A DNA stretch of 64,000 nt from Abyssibius alkaniclasticus (GTDB lineage: Bacteria; Pseudomonadota; Alphaproteobacteria; Rhodobacterales; Rhodobacteraceae), in NCBI RefSeq assembly GCF_020447305.1, contig NZ_CP095732.1, positions 868,001 to 932,000 of the forward strand, written 5' to 3'. Positions 8,499 to 18,765 of this stretch are shown one piece after another. Position 1 is the first letter of the stretch, and every line of letters starts with the position of its first letter. The notes under the pieces are model-generated. The model was not told where the DNA came from. It saw nothing but the letters and a program-made list of their open reading frames with translations, and searched no databases. Position numbers and translations under genes: made by a program.

Positions 8499-9818
8499 AT
8501 GGACCTGCCCAAAACCGCCGCCGCAACCGGGCGGGCCATTGAAAGCGGCGCGCTTGATGCGCGCGAAGTGGTGCGTGAATATCTGGACCGCAGCGCCGCC
8601 CACCCCGAATCTGGCCGCATTTATGCGCGGCTGACAGAACGCCGCGCGCTGGCCGAAGCCGATGCCGCCGCCGCGCGCGCCCGCGCGGGCCTGCGCCGCC
8701 ATCCGCTTGACGGCGTGCCGATCAGCTGGAAAGACCTGTTTGATTCGGCCGGTGTGGCAACCGAGGCCGGCAGCAGGCTTCTGGCTGGCCGCGTGCCGGC
8801 GCGCGATGCGGCCGTTCTGGCCAATGCCAGCGCCAACGGGCTGGTTTGCCTTGGCAAGACCCATATGACGGAACTTGCCTTTTCCGGCCTTGGCCTGAAC
8901 CCGATGACCGCCACGCCGCCCAATGCCATAGAGGCGTATCGCACGCCGGGTGGCTCGTCTTCCGGGGCGGCGGTATCGGCGGCTTTGGGGCTGGCGGCAG
9001 CGGCCATCGGCTCGGATACCGGCGGCTCGGTGCGGGTGCCTGCCGCCTGGAACAACCTTGTCGGGCTGAAAACCACGCATGGCAGCCTGCCAATGGGCGG
9101 TGTCGTGCCGCTTTGCGCCAGTTTCGACACGATCGGCCCGCTGTGCCATTCGGTCGAGGATGCGGCGCTGCTCTGGCAGGCGATGGGTGGCGCGCATGTA
9201 GACCTGAATGATACGGCATTGCGCGGCGCGCGGCTTTTGGTGTGTGAACCGGCGCTTTCCGATTGCGAGGAGACGATTCCCGCAGCCTTTGAGGCGTGCA
9301 TCGCGCGGCTTGCCGCCGCCGGTGCGGTGGTTGAAACCGCCGCCCTGCCAATGGTCGATGAGGCGCTGGCGCTGTCGGGCATTCTGTTTGCACCGGAAGC
9401 CTATGCGCAATGGGGCGCGCTGATCGAGGCGAACCCCGATGCGATGTTTGCCAATGTGCGCGAGCGGTTTCGCGGCGGGCGCGATGCCACGGCCAGCGAC
9501 TATTTGCGCGCCTGGGCGCGGCTGCGTGCATTGCGTGCCGGCTGGGCAGCCGCAACGGCGGGCTATGATGCGGTGCTTGCCCCAACCGCGCCCATTTTGC
9601 CGCCCGATGCCGCGCGCCTGCTGGCCGAGCCGGATTATTTCAATACCCGCAACCTGATGACCCTGCGCAATACCCGCATTGGCAACCTGATGGGCGGCTG
9701 TTCGCTGACCCTGCCAACCGGCACCGATTACTGCGGGCTGATGGTAATGGCACCCCCGCATTGCGAGGCCGCGCTTTTGCGGCTTGGCACGGCATTAGAA
9801 GCCGGATTGATGGAGTAA
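8499..9818 (+). CDS. Amidase signature family protein
   Basis: 439-residue amidase of the GatA/AtzF family. The Ser-cisSer-Lys triad is visible: Lys in ISWKDLFDSAG, the cis-Ser in PGGSSSGAAVS and the nucleophile in GSDTGGSVRVPAAW. It is shorter than true GatA (about 485-490) and is unlikely to be the glutamyl-tRNA amidotransferase subunit, since no gatB or gatC is near. The natural substrate is unknown; hydrolysis of a small amide is the general prediction. The SMR transporter gene starts 4 bases after its stop, which suggests one operon. Confidence 0.87.
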   Translation: MDLPKTAAATGRAIESGALDAREVVREYLDRSAAHPESGRIYARLTERRALAEADAAAARARAGLRRHPLDGVPISWKDLFDSAGVATEAGSRLLAGRVPARDAAVLANASANGLVCLGKTHMTELAFSGLGLNPMTATPPNAIEAYRTPGGSSSGAAVSAALGLAAAAIGSDTGGSVRVPAAWNNLVGLKTTHGSLPMGGVVPLCASFDTIGPLCHSVEDAALLWQAMGGAHVDLNDTALRGARLLVCEPALSDCEETIPAAFEACIARLAAAGAVVETAALPMVDEALALSGILFAPEAYAQWGALIEANPDAMFANVRERFRGGRDATASDYLRAWARLRALRAGWAAATAGYDAVLAPTAPILPPDAARLLAEPDYFNTRNLMTLRNTRIGNLMGGCSLTLPTGTDYCGLMVMAPPHCEAALLRLGTALEAGLME

Positions 9819-9822
9819 AACA

Positions 9823-10152
9823 ATGCAGTGGATTCTTCTGACGCTCGCCATTATCGGCGAGGTGATCGGCACGAGCGCGCTCAAGGCCTCGGATGGGCTG
9901 ACCCATTGGGGCTATGCGCTGGTCACCTTGCTTGGCTATGCCGTGGCCTTTTACTTTTTGTCCATTGTGCTGAAAACCATGCCGGTGGGTGTGGCCTATG
10001 CCATCTGGTCGGGGGCGGGCGTGGCGCTGGTTACGCTTATCGGGCTGGTGGTGTTTCAACAAAAGCTCGATTTCGGGGCCATGCTGGGCATCGGGCTGAT
10101 TGTGGCGGGCGTGCTGGTGCTGAACGTGTTTTCAGGCACAACCGGCCATTAG
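9823..10152 (+). CDS. Small multidrug resistance (SMR) family efflux protein
   Basis: 109-residue inner-membrane protein with four helices, of the EmrE/QacE type that works as an antiparallel dimer driven by protons. The essential membrane glutamate is in the first helix (IIGEVIGTSALKAS). The conserved blocks VGVAYAIWSGAGVALVTLIG and AGVLVLNVFSG are present. The YAIWSG pattern fits the EmrE-like branch better than the guanidinium-exporting SugE branch, but this is not decisive. It is coupled to the amidase gene upstream. Confidence 0.92.
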   Translation: MQWILLTLAIIGEVIGTSALKASDGLTHWGYALVTLLGYAVAFYFLSIVLKTMPVGVAYAIWSGAGVALVTLIGLVVFQQKLDFGAMLGIGLIVAGVLVLNVFSGTTGH

Positions 10153-10232
10153 GGCTGATTTGCTTTACGCAAGCATCACAAGCGGTTAGACTGGCGGGCA
10201 ATGGGGCAAACAGACCCCGCAATCGAGGCTAC

Positions 10233-11429
10233 ATGCAGTATCCTGACCGCTTCGCCGCATTGCCGGCGTATCCGTTTCCGCGTTTGCGCGCGCTGTTGGA
10301 TGACCATCCGGCAGGCGGTGCGGTTTTGTCGATGTCGATCGGCGACCCGACACATCCGTTCCCCGGTTTCGTGGCGCCGCTGATGGCCGAATATATGGCC
10401 GGATTCGGTGGCTACCCCCCGAATGACGGCGCGCCGGAATTGCTGGAGGCGATAGCCGGATGGCTGACCCGCCGCTATGGGGTGACGGGGTTTGACGGTG
10501 CGCGCATCCTGCCGCTGAACGGCACGCGCGAGGGGCTGTTCAATGCCGCGCTGGCGCTGTCACCCGAAGGCAAGAATGGCGCACAGCCCGCCGTGCTGCT
10601 GCCCAACCCGTTTTACCAATGCTACATGGTCGCCGCGCGCGCCGCCGGGGCCGCGCCCATTATGGTGCCCGCCCGCGCTGAAACCGGATTCTTGCCCGAT
10701 TATGCCAGCCTGCCGCCCGCATTGCTCGACCGTGTCAGCCTTGCCTATATCTGCGCGCCCGCCAACCCGCAGGGCGCGGTGGCCGATGCGCAATACTGGA
10801 CCGGGCTGCTGACACTGGCCGAACGGCACGACTTCATCGTGCTGGCCGATGAATGCTATGCCGAGATCTACCGCCATGCCCCGCCACCGGGCGTGCTGGA
10901 AATTGCGCAGGCCATTGGCGCCAATCCCGAACGGGTGCTGGCCTTTCACTCGCTCTCCAAACGCTCCAACCTTGCGGGGCTGCGCTCGGGCTTTGTGGCG
11001 GGCGGGCCCAGGAATATCGCGCAGCTCAAACAGCTGCGCGCCTATGGCGGTGCGCCCTTGCCGCTGCCCATCCAGAAGGTTTCTGCCGCCGTTTGGGCCG
11101 ATGATGCCCATGCCGCCGAAAACCGCGCGCTTTATGCCGCCAAATTCGACATGGCCGACAGGATGCTTGGCAATATTGCCGGGCTGCGCACGCCCGATGC
11201 CGGGTTCTTCCTGTGGTTGCCGGTGCAAGATGACGAGGCCGCCGCGCTGAAACTTTGGGTCACGCATGGGGTGCGCGTGCTGCCCGGGCGCTATCTGGCC
11301 AATGAAAACCATGCCAGCCTTGGCGGTGGCAATCCGGGGCAGGGCTATATCCGTGTTGCGCTTGTCGCCCCCATTAACGATATCGAACGCGGGCTTGGCG
11401 CAATACGCGCCTGCCTGTATGAAGGTTAG
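10233..11429 (+). CDS. PLP-dependent class I/II aminotransferase (DapC-like)
   Basis: 398-residue fold-type I aminotransferase. The start at 10233 (MQYPDRFAALPAYPFPRLRALL) was chosen because it fits the family N-terminus; the frame is open further upstream but that part overlaps the SMR gene. Key features are the NPQG motif (APANPQGAV), the PLP-contacting Asp in VLADECYAEIY, and the Schiff-base lysine in SLSKRSNLAGLRSGF. The pattern resembles N-succinyldiaminopimelate aminotransferases (DapC) or aspartate aminotransferases; the exact substrate is unproven. ftsK starts 15 bases downstream. Confidence 0.85.
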   Translation: MQYPDRFAALPAYPFPRLRALLDDHPAGGAVLSMSIGDPTHPFPGFVAPLMAEYMAGFGGYPPNDGAPELLEAIAGWLTRRYGVTGFDGARILPLNGTREGLFNAALALSPEGKNGAQPAVLLPNPFYQCYMVAARAAGAAPIMVPARAETGFLPDYASLPPALLDRVSLAYICAPANPQGAVADAQYWTGLLTLAERHDFIVLADECYAEIYRHAPPPGVLEIAQAIGANPERVLAFHSLSKRSNLAGLRSGFVAGGPRNIAQLKQLRAYGGAPLPLPIQKVSAAVWADDAHAAENRALYAAKFDMADRMLGNIAGLRTPDAGFFLWLPVQDDEAAALKLWVTHGVRVLPGRYLANENHASLGGGNPGQGYIRVALVAPINDIERGLGAIRACLYEG

Positions 11430-11444
11430 GAACGAAGTAAATAC

Positions 11445-14093
11445 ATGGCTATGGCAGTTTCCAACGCCCGCAAACCCCGCCGCCGCCGCGAACGGCTGGT
11501 CGAAAGCAAAACCGAAGCCGCTTTGCGCAAGCGGCTGGCGGAATTTGCGGGCCTGTGCCTGCTGGTGCTGGCATTCGCAATTGCACTGGCGCTGGCCAGC
11601 TATGATGCCTCCGACCCGTCGTTTTTCGTCAATACCGATGCCGAAGCGCAAAACAGGCTGGGGCTGATCGGCGCCTATGGGGCCGATACCTTGCACCGGG
11701 TGCTGGGGCTGGGCGCATGGTCGCTGGTGCTGCTTGCCGCGGCCTGGGGTATGCGCATTCTGATGCACCGGGCCAGCCGCAAAATGCTGCCCCGGCTGAT
11801 TTTCATTGTGCCGGTGGTGCTGTTGGCCCCCATCTACCTTGCCACCCATGTGCCGCCTGCCGGCTGGCAGCCGGTTTACAGCCTTGGCGGAATGCTGGGC
11901 GATTCGGTGCTGGAATGGATATTGCCGCTGATCCCGCTGGAGCTTGGCCTGGCGGTGAAGGTTGCTTCGGGCAGCCTGGCGCTGCTGCTTGTGGGGCTGT
12001 TTGCACTGGCCATCGGCATGACCGGGGCCGAGCTGCGCGCCCTGCTGCATATCATGAAACGCGGGCTGATCTGGCTGATCGCCGCGCTGATGACCGCGCT
12101 GGCCTTTCTGGCCGGGCGCGGGGCCAAGGCTGCGCATGTCGGCGCAAAGCAGGCCGGTGTTGCCGCCATTACGGCCGGGCGCAGCGGTGTGGCTGCGGCG
12201 GCGCGCGCGCGCGATGCAAGGCGCGAGCGGCGCGCGCTGGAACCCGAACTTAGCCGCGAAGGCGATGGCGGGCGTTTTGGCGAAAGGCTGGCCGGATTGC
12301 GCGCCAGTGAAGATGACGGCTCGCTTGCGGGCCGTGTTGCTGCGGCCGTGCGCAGCGATGGCCAAAGCCCTTCACGCTTGCGGCTTGGAGGCGTCAACCG
12401 CGCCGGCGATGTGTTTGACGATGATGATGTGCTGGACGATACAGCCGATGCGCCCGCCCCTTCGGTGGTGCATAAGCGCGTCGAACCTTTGGTGCAGCAC
12501 CCGTCGCCCAAACCCGCCCCGCAATCTGCCCGCGCAAGGGCCGAGGCCCAGCCGCGCCTGGCGCTGGAAGACTCCGCCGCCGAGCAATACGATATTCCGC
12601 CGCTTTCGCTGCTGGAAAACCCCAAGACCATTGTGCGTGCGCAGCTTTCCGATGATGCCTTGCAGGAAAACGCCCGTATGCTGGAAAGCGTGCTTGATGA
12701 TTATGGCGTGAAGGGCGAAATCGTTTCGGTCCGCCCCGGCCCGGTTGTCACCATGTATGAGCTGGAGCCGGCGGCCGGGCTGAAGGCCAGCCGGGTGATT
12801 GGCCTGGCCGATGATATCGCGCGCTCCATGTCGGCGCTGGCGGCGCGCGTGTCTACCATTCCGGGCCGGTCGGTCATTGGCATCGAATTGCCCAATGCGC
12901 ACCGCGAAAAGGTGCTGCTGCGCGAAATTCTGGCCGCGCGCGCCTATGGTGACAGCACGCACCAGCTTCCGCTGGCCCTTGGTAAGGATATTGGCGGCGA
13001 GCCCGTGGTGGCCAACCTTGCGCGAATGCCGCATTTGCTGATTGCCGGCACCACGGGTTCGGGCAAATCGGTGGCGATCAACACGATGATCCTGTCGCTG
13101 CTCTACCAGCTGCGCCCCGATGAATGCCGCCTGATCATGATCGACCCGAAAATGCTGGAACTGTCGGTCTATGACGGCATCCCGCACCTGCTTTCCCCCG
13201 TTGTGACCGACCCGAAGAAAGCGGTTGTCGCCCTGAAATGGGTGGTGGCGGAAATGGAGGAACGCTATCGCAAGATGTCCAAAATGGGCGTGCGCAACAT
13301 CGACGGTTACAATGGCCGCGTGTCCGAGGCGCTGGACAAGGGCGAGGCTTTTACCCGCACCGTGCAAACCGGCTTTGATGACACGACCGGCGAGCCGGTT
13401 TTCGAGACCGAAGACTTCACCCCCGAAAAGATGCCCTATATCGTGGTGATCGTCGATGAGATGGCCGATTTGATGATGGTCGCGGGCAAGGAGATCGAGG
13501 CCTGCATCCAGCGGTTGGCGCAGATGGCGCGCGCGAGCGGAATCCACCTGATCATGGCCACGCAGCGCCCCTCGGTCGATGTGATCACCGGCACGATCAA
13601 GGCGAACTTCCCGACGCGGATTTCGTTTCAGGTGACCAGCAAGATCGACAGCCGCACGATTCTGGGTGAAATGGGGGCCGAACAACTGCTCGGCATGGGC
13701 GATATGCTTTATATGGCCGGTGGCGGGCGTATTACCCGCGTGCATGGGCCGTTTGTGTCGGATGAAGAGGTCGAGGAAATCGTCAACTTCCTCAAAGCCC
13801 AGGGCAGCCCCGAATATGTGTCGGGCGTGGTCGAAGGGCCGGATGGCGATACCGAGAACAATATCGACCTCGTGCTTGGGCTGAGCGATGGCAGCAACAG
13901 CGAAGACCAGCTTTACGATATGGCCGTGGCGATTGTCGCGCGCGACCGGAAATGCTCCACCTCCTATATCCAGCGCAAACTGGCCATTGGCTATAACAAG
14001 GCGGCGCGGCTGGTCGAGCAAATGGAAGATAGCGGCATAGTTTCGCCTGCCAACCATGTGGGCAAGCGTGAAATACTTGTGCCTGAAGGGTGA
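11445..14093 (+). CDS. ftsK: DNA translocase FtsK
   Basis: 882-residue septum-anchored DNA pump that sorts chromosomes at division. The N-terminal part (residues about 25-220) has several membrane helices. A charged linker rich in Arg, Glu and Ala follows, shorter than that of E. coli FtsK. The RecA-like motor has Walker [10 protein letters not shown] near residue 535, Walker B in [14 protein letters not shown], and the block [15 protein letters not shown]. The C-terminal gamma winged helix is present ([25 protein letters not shown]), which would read KOPS sites and activate XerCD. lolA follows at 84 bases. Confidence 0.97.
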   Translation: MAMAVSNARKPRRRRERLVESKTEAALRKRLAEFAGLCLLVLAFAIALALASYDASDPSFFVNTDAEAQNRLGLIGAYGADTLHRVLGLGAWSLVLLAAAWGMRILMHRASRKMLPRLIFIVPVVLLAPIYLATHVPPAGWQPVYSLGGMLGDSVLEWILPLIPLELGLAVKVASGSLALLLVGLFALAIGMTGAELRALLHIMKRGLIWLIAALMTALAFLAGRGAKAAHVGAKQAGVAAITAGRSGVAAAARARDARRERRALEPELSREGDGGRFGERLAGLRASEDDGSLAGRVAAAVRSDGQSPSRLRLGGVNRAGDVFDDDDVLDDTADAPAPSVVHKRVEPLVQHPSPKPAPQSARARAEAQPRLALEDSAAEQYDIPPLSLLENPKTIVRAQLSDDALQENARMLESVLDDYGVKGEIVSVRPGPVVTMYELEPAAGLKASRVIGLADDIARSMSALAARVSTIPGRSVIGIELPNAHREKVLLREILAARAYGDSTHQLPLALGKDIGGEPVVANLARMPHLLIAGTTGSGKSVAINTMILSLLYQLRPDECRLIMIDPKMLELSVYDGIPHLLSPVVTDPKKAVVALKWVVAEMEERYRKMSKMGVRNIDGYNGRVSEALDKGEAFTRTVQTGFDDTTGEPVFETEDFTPEKMPYIVVIVDEMADLMMVAGKEIEACIQRLAQMARASGIHLIMATQRPSVDVITGTIKANFPTRISFQVTSKIDSRTILGEMGAEQLLGMGDMLYMAGGGRITRVHGPFVSDEEVEEIVNFLKAQGSPEYVSGVVEGPDGDTENNIDLVLGLSDGSNSEDQLYDMAVAIVARDRKCSTSYIQRKLAIGYNKAARLVEQMEDSGIVSPANHVGKREILVPEG

Positions 14094-14177
14094 TGCGGCT
14101 ATCAACACGCGGCGGATTTACGCGCGTTCTCGGTTTCGTGCAGTGCAACGATGAACAGGCAAGGTTAAATTAGAGTT

Positions 14178-14795
14178 ATGGACAGACGCCACTTTCTGAC
14201 GGCCGCGACCGGCCTTGCCCTTGCCACAGCCCTGCCCCGCATTGGCGTGGCGCAAAACGCCGTGATCGACGGGCTGAACGCCTATCTGAACGGGCTGACC
14301 CGCGTGCGCGCACGTTTTCGCCAGGCCAGCCCCGACGGCACCGAGCAGACCGGCACCTTCTTTTTGCTGAAACCCGGCAAGATGCGCTTTGAGTTTGATG
14401 CGCCCGCCGATCAGCTGATCATTGCCGATGGCACGACTCTGGCGGTGTTTGATGCCAAATCGAACGCCGGACCGCAGCGTTATCCGCAACGCCAGACACC
14501 GCTTTCACTGCTGTCGATGCGCGAAATCAATGTCACGTCATCGCCCTTTGTGCGGCGTATCGATATGGTTGAAAACCGCGCGCAGATTACCCTTTTTGAC
14601 CCGGAAGCGCCGGAAAATGGCCAGATGGTGATGATTTTCGATACCGAGCCGGTGGCGTTGCGCGAATGGATCCTGACCGACCGCACCGGGCTTGAAACGC
14701 ATGTGTTTCTGGAAACCATCGACACTGAAGCGCAGTTTGAGACGCGGATTTTCAACATCGCGCATAATATCTCGACCTTCCAGCGCAACCGCTGA
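14178..14795 (+). CDS. lolA: Outer-membrane lipoprotein carrier protein LolA
   Basis: 205-residue periplasmic chaperone that shuttles lipoproteins from the LolCDE complex to the outer membrane. The N-terminus MDRRHFLTAATGLALATA is a signal peptide with a twin-arginine-like RR. The mature part shows the family beta-sheet blocks: VRARFRQ, GTFFLLKPGKMRFEFDAP, LIIADGTTLAVFD and the C-terminal beta strands around GLETHVFLETIDTEAQFETRIF. It lies after ftsK, as in many proteobacteria (ftsK-lolA). A long inverted repeat follows the gene. Confidence 0.92.
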   Translation: MDRRHFLTAATGLALATALPRIGVAQNAVIDGLNAYLNGLTRVRARFRQASPDGTEQTGTFFLLKPGKMRFEFDAPADQLIIADGTTLAVFDAKSNAGPQRYPQRQTPLSLLSMREINVTSSPFVRRIDMVENRAQITLFDPEAPENGQMVMIFDTEPVALREWILTDRTGLETHVFLETIDTEAQFETRIFNIAHNISTFQRNR

Positions 14796-14822
14796 AGCCA
14801 ACCATCAACACAGCATCCAACG

Positions 14823-14886
14823 CGTCCCGGGCCTGACCCGGGACCTCTGCGCATTGTGGTCGAGGTCCCGGGTCAGGCCCGGGGCG
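14823..14886. repeat. Long inverted repeat after lolA
   Basis: Two 25-base arms (14823-14847 and 14862-14886) match at 24 of 25 positions around a 14-base spacer. The core of each arm is CCCGGGTCAGGCCCGGG or its complement, itself partly palindromic. A similar GC-rich motif is scattered in intergenic DNA of many alphaproteobacteria (from memory). It could form a very stable hairpin at the 3' end of the ftsK-lolA transcript, but no T-run follows, so it is not a standard terminator. The rest of the 14796-15035 gap holds nothing else I can recognise. Confidence 0.8.
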
Positions 14887-15035
14887 GCGTGATTTGATCA
14901 TGCCATTACCTGCGGCCACGGGTGGGCCCAAGGGCAATGCCCGTGGTAATGCTCGTCGCTGTGCGGTTTGTTGATATATTGTATCTTCTGTTACATTATC
15001 ACCGCAAAACGGGCCCAAAACCGACCATAGCGTGC

Positions 15036-15060
15036 AGAAAAGGCCGCTAAAGCGGCCTGT
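15036..15060 (-). terminator. Terminator of the trxA transcript
   Basis: Read on the minus strand, an 8-bp perfect stem AGGCCGCT / AGCGGCCT with a 2-base TT centre is followed by TTTTCT. It lies 22 bases after the trxA stop. Confidence 0.85.
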
Positions 15061-15082
15061 TTCAATCGCATTTCTACTCTGC

Positions 15083-15403
15083 TCAGATCGAGGATTCGAT
15101 CCAGCTTTTCAGGCTCGCCTTCGGGGCTGCTCCCGCCTTGTTGGCGATGACCTTGCCGTCTTTGAACAGGAACAGCGCCGGAATGCCGCGCACGCCGAGT
15201 GCGCTGGGCGTGCCGGGGTTTTCCTCGATATCGACCTTGGCGATCTTGATCTGCCCGGCCAGTTCCTCGGAAATTTCTTCCAGCGCCGGGCCGATCTGCT
15301 TGCAGGGGCCGCACCATTCCGCCCAGAAATCCACCAGAACGGGGATGTCGGAATTCAGGACTTCGGCTTCGAAAGTGGCATCGGATACGGCAACGCTGGC
15401 CAT
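15083..15403 (-). CDS. trxA: Thioredoxin 1
   Basis: 106-residue cytoplasmic thiol-disulfide reductant. The active site WCGPC has Cys31 and Cys34, and the cis-proline is in RGIPALFLF. The start at 15403 ([16 protein letters not shown]) has a GGAGAG site; upstream in-frame codons are not needed. It is the last gene of the minus-strand cluster, 56 bases after addA, an arrangement seen in other alphaproteobacteria. A terminator follows directly. Confidence 0.96.
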   Translation of the reverse strand: MASVAVSDATFEAEVLNSDIPVLVDFWAEWCGPCKQIGPALEEISEELAGQIKIAKVDIEENPGTPSALGVRGIPALFLFKDGKVIANKAGAAPKASLKSWIESSI

Positions 15404-15459
15404 TGGGGCTCTCCTATATATGGGCTCAGCAAGGAACCTAAGCAGCAGATGTAGCGGCG

Positions 15460-18400
15460 TCAAGGCGCGCTGGCGACAACCCGGGCATCTGCCACAGCGC
15501 GCATGAGGGCGGCATCGGTGATGGCGTGGCCAAGTGGCATGATTTGTGCGGTTTTTGTCCAGATAATCGCCGTCTCAATTTTACGTGTGGGGTAGATTTG
15601 CGCAAGCGCCGCGCGGTAGCTGGCCATCTGCCGCAGCAGGGCTTCGGGCGTATCCTCGGGGCGGGCGGGCAGGTTGCGGTTGGTCTTGAAATCATAGGCG
15701 GTGACGGTGGACTCGCTGATTTCCAGCAGGTCGATGCGGCCGGAAATATCGCCCAAATCTTTGATATGACACGCGAATGCAACCTCGGCCAGCGGGGCCG
15801 CCTCCAGCAGCTTGCGCATGTCGGGGCTGATCAGAAGCTGTGCGGCTTCGGCCTCCATGCCGATTTCAGGGCGCAGCGCGGCAATGGCCTCTGCCCGCGC
15901 TTCGGGGTCGAGCGCGATGATCTGTTCCAGCAATGCGTGCAGGGCCGTGCCATAGGCCAGCGCCTCGTCGGCCATCAGCCCATCGGCGCCGGGCAGGGCA
16001 TGGGCGCCGCCGAGCTGTGAGGGTGAAAGCCGACTGGCGGGGCGCGGGGGCGTGGCGGCAGCGGTGGTGAACCATGCGGGCGGTTCGGGCGCGGCGTCTG
16101 GCGCGGTGGGCGCGTCGCTGGTCGCACCCGCTGCAGCCCAGTTATGGCGCAGGGTGATGGCTTCGCCATCAATTTCCGCGCCCGGCATCGCGCGCGCGGC
16201 TGTCGCAATCTGGTCATACCAGCACGGCTTTTCAGCGGTGCCGCGCGCGCCTGCGCCATAGACGATGAGCCAGCTTTCGGCGCGGGTCATGGCGACATAA
16301 AGCAGGCGCTGGCGTTCATGCATTTCAGCCTCGCGGCTGGCCGCAACCGCAACCTGCACGACAGGAGGGTTTACATCGGCTGACTTGCCCCATGCCACAG
16401 CCTGATCGCCGAGCGTGATGATGTTGGGGCTGTTGGCGAGATCGAGCTTAGCCGTATCGGGCAGGATAACGATGGGCGATTCCAGCCCCTTGGCGCCATG
16501 CACGCTCATCACGCGCAACTGGTCGCTGGCCTTGTCAACCTGGCGCTTGATCTCGGTATCGCCGCTTTCGAACCATTCAAGAAACCCGCCCAGCGTGGGA
16601 ATGTCAGCCGCCTCGTATGCCAGCGCCTGCACGAGCAATTCGTCGAGCGCATCTTCGCATTCGCTGCCCAAACGGGCGAGCAGATTGCTGCGGCCATTAT
16701 GCTTTTGCAGGATAAGCTCGATCAGCTCGTAAGGGCGCTGGAAATCGGCCCGTGCCAGCAGGTCGGCCAGCATTTTGGGCGCGCCTTGGGCGTGCAGCGC
16801 GGGCCACAACCCGCCGCTGCGCCTATGCGCAAGGGTGAAAAGCTGCGACTCGGTCCAGCCGATGAGCGGCGAGCGCAGCACGGTGGCAAGCGCCAGATCA
16901 TCCTCGGGGCAAGCGGCGAATTTCAGTGCCATGATAACATCGGCCACGGCCAGGTCTTCACCCAGGGTCAGCCTGTCGGCCCCGGCCACGGCAACACCGC
17001 GAGCCTTGAGCGCGCGGATCAGGGTTTTGTAAAGCACCTTGCGCCGCTGCACCAGAATCAGAAAATCGCCCGCCCGCACGGGGCGGTTCTTGGCGGGCAG
17101 CAGGGTTTTTGTGGCGATCATCGTAGCGATGTCATCGGCGATTTTCTCGGCCAGCAAACGCTCCGGGTCCGGATGGGGCGGGGTGAGGGTGAACTCGAAT
17201 AGCGGGGCGGTTTCGGGCTTGTCTTCGGCCTTTACAAAGGGGTGGATGTCGATCCGGCCGGGCAGGTCGGGATAGGCGGGCGCATGGGCCGAGGGGCCAC
17301 CAAGCCCGGCTTCAACAGGGGCTGCAACCGCATCGACCAGCGCCAGAATCGGCGTGGCCGAGCGGAAGGAATGGCGCAGGCTGGTTTCCTGCATCGGGGT
17401 TTCACGCGCCGCCAGCCGTGCGGCCAGATGCGTTTGCATGGTTGAAAAGGCCGCCGGGTCGGCCCCTTGGAAGGAGAAGATGGATTGCTTGATATCGCCC
17501 ACCACAAACAGCGTGCGCGCGCGTTCGGGCGCAGCACCCAGCCCGGCCATGATCTCTTCGGCCAATGTTTCAAAAATGCGCCATTGCGCAAGGCTTGTGT
17601 CCTGCGCCTCGTCAATCAGGATATGGTCGATGCCGCCATCGAGCCGGTAAAGCACCCAAGCCGCCATGTCGGATTGGTGCAGCAGCGCGCTGGCGTGGCG
17701 GATGAGGTCATCAAACTCCAGCCGCTGGCGTCGGGCTTTGGCGGCGCGGTAACGGGCAAGGAATGCGCGGGCAAAGCGGTGCAGCGTAAGGCCGCGTTCC
17801 AGCGCGTTGAGGGCGTTGAGCGCTTGGCTGGCCGCTTCGGCGCGGGCAACGAGGGTTTCAACGCGGCTGGCGGCATCGGGCATTTTCTTGGTTTCAGCCC
17901 CCGGAAGGCCGGTTTTATAGGGTGTGCCCGCCTTGGTAAGAAAGCCGGAAATGAAGGCGGCAAGCGCGGCTTCGGCAGGGTCGCTGCTGCGCAGGCCAAG
18001 CATGGCGGCGGCGTTCTGCTCGGTTTTCGTGCCCTTGGCGAGGATGCTGGCAATGGCGTTGATATCGCTATCGGAAAAATCTTGCATCGCGGTGGAGAGG
18101 ATGGAGGTGGCGCTCAGATCGGGTGCAATGCCAAGGGCTTTGGCCAGTGCTGCGCGGTTTGGCTTCTGCGCGAACGCATCCTGATGTTTGAGGATTTCCT
18201 TTGTCACCTCGTCGACCTGCCCGGATTGGGCGAGCATGGCGTCGAGCAGGGGCAGGTCATCGCCTATGGCCATTTCATCGCGGATATCGCGGCGGAGCAG
18301 TTCGGCGGCGCGGTCATCAAGCAGTTCGAAACTGGGTGACAGCCCGGCTTCCAGCGGAAAACGGCGCAGAAGCGATTCGCAAAAGGCGTGGATGGTCTGG

Positions 18401-18765
18401 ATCTTCAGCCCGCCGGGGGTTTCGAGCGCGCGGGCAAACAGGCGGCGGGCCTCGATGAGGGCGGCGGCGTCGACCATGCCGGCGCCAAGTTTGCCGAGCG
18501 CCTTGCGCAGGGCGGAATCGGGCAGCATCGACCATGCGCCAAGCTGCGTGAACAGCCGGTTCTGCATTTCGGCGGCAGCGGCCTTGGTATAGGTGAGGCA
18601 CAGGATGCGCGCGGGCGGGGTGCCGCCCAGCAGAATGCGCGCCACGCGGTTGATCAGCACCGAGGTTTTGCCGGAGCCGGCATTGGCGGTGATCCAGCTT
18701 GAGATATCGGGGCGGGCGGCGGCGTGTTGGGCTTTTGTGGCGCGGTCGATTTCCGGTGTGGTCAT
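15460..18765 (-). CDS. addA: Double-strand break repair helicase-nuclease AddA
   Basis: 1101-residue subunit of the AddAB complex, which resects DNA ends for RecA-dependent repair in the cytoplasm. The N-terminal UvrD-type helicase has Walker A ANAGSGKT (residues 28-34), Walker B in [15 protein letters not shown] and motif [16 protein letters not shown]. The block [18 protein letters not shown] is motif V. The C-terminal PD-(D/E)XK nuclease has Asp in ISGRIDLLE and the DFK motif in AYDFKTNRN. The length and layout fit the alphaproteobacterial AddA type. It overlaps addB by 4 bases (ATGA). Confidence 0.96.
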   Translation of the reverse strand: MTTPEIDRATKAQHAAARPDISSWITANAGSGKTSVLINRVARILLGGTPPARILCLTYTKAAAAEMQNRLFTQLGAWSMLPDSALRKALGKLGAGMVDAAALIEARRLFARALETPGGLKIQTIHAFCESLLRRFPLEAGLSPSFELLDDRAAELLRRDIRDEMAIGDDLPLLDAMLAQSGQVDEVTKEILKHQDAFAQKPNRAALAKALGIAPDLSATSILSTAMQDFSDSDINAIASILAKGTKTEQNAAAMLGLRSSDPAEAALAAFISGFLTKAGTPYKTGLPGAETKKMPDAASRVETLVARAEAASQALNALNALERGLTLHRFARAFLARYRAAKARRQRLEFDDLIRHASALLHQSDMAAWVLYRLDGGIDHILIDEAQDTSLAQWRIFETLAEEIMAGLGAAPERARTLFVVGDIKQSIFSFQGADPAAFSTMQTHLAARLAARETPMQETSLRHSFRSATPILALVDAVAAPVEAGLGGPSAHAPAYPDLPGRIDIHPFVKAEDKPETAPLFEFTLTPPHPDPERLLAEKIADDIATMIATKTLLPAKNRPVRAGDFLILVQRRKVLYKTLIRALKARGVAVAGADRLTLGEDLAVADVIMALKFAACPEDDLALATVLRSPLIGWTESQLFTLAHRRSGGLWPALHAQGAPKMLADLLARADFQRPYELIELILQKHNGRSNLLARLGSECEDALDELLVQALAYEAADIPTLGGFLEWFESGDTEIKRQVDKASDQLRVMSVHGAKGLESPIVILPDTAKLDLANSPNIITLGDQAVAWGKSADVNPPVVQVAVAASREAEMHERQRLLYVAMTRAESWLIVYGAGARGTAEKPCWYDQIATAARAMPGAEIDGEAITLRHNWAAAGATSDAPTAPDAAPEPPAWFTTAAATPPRPASRLSPSQLGGAHALPGADGLMADEALAYGTALHALLEQIIALDPEARAEAIAALRPEIGMEAEAAQLLISPDMRKLLEAAPLAEVAFACHIKDLGDISGRIDLLEISESTVTAYDFKTNRNLPARPEDTPEALLRQMASYRAALAQIYPTRKIETAIIWTKTAQIMPLGHAITDAALMRAVADARVVASAP

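Noticed and set aside
8499-9818. Glutamyl-tRNA amidotransferase subunit GatA
   Set aside because: Shorter than GatA, no gatB or gatC nearby, and linked to an efflux protein gene.
10560-12365. Long minus-strand open frame opposite the aminotransferase and ftsK
   Set aside because: It overlaps two certain genes and shows Gln/Gly/His-rich low-complexity translation without motifs.
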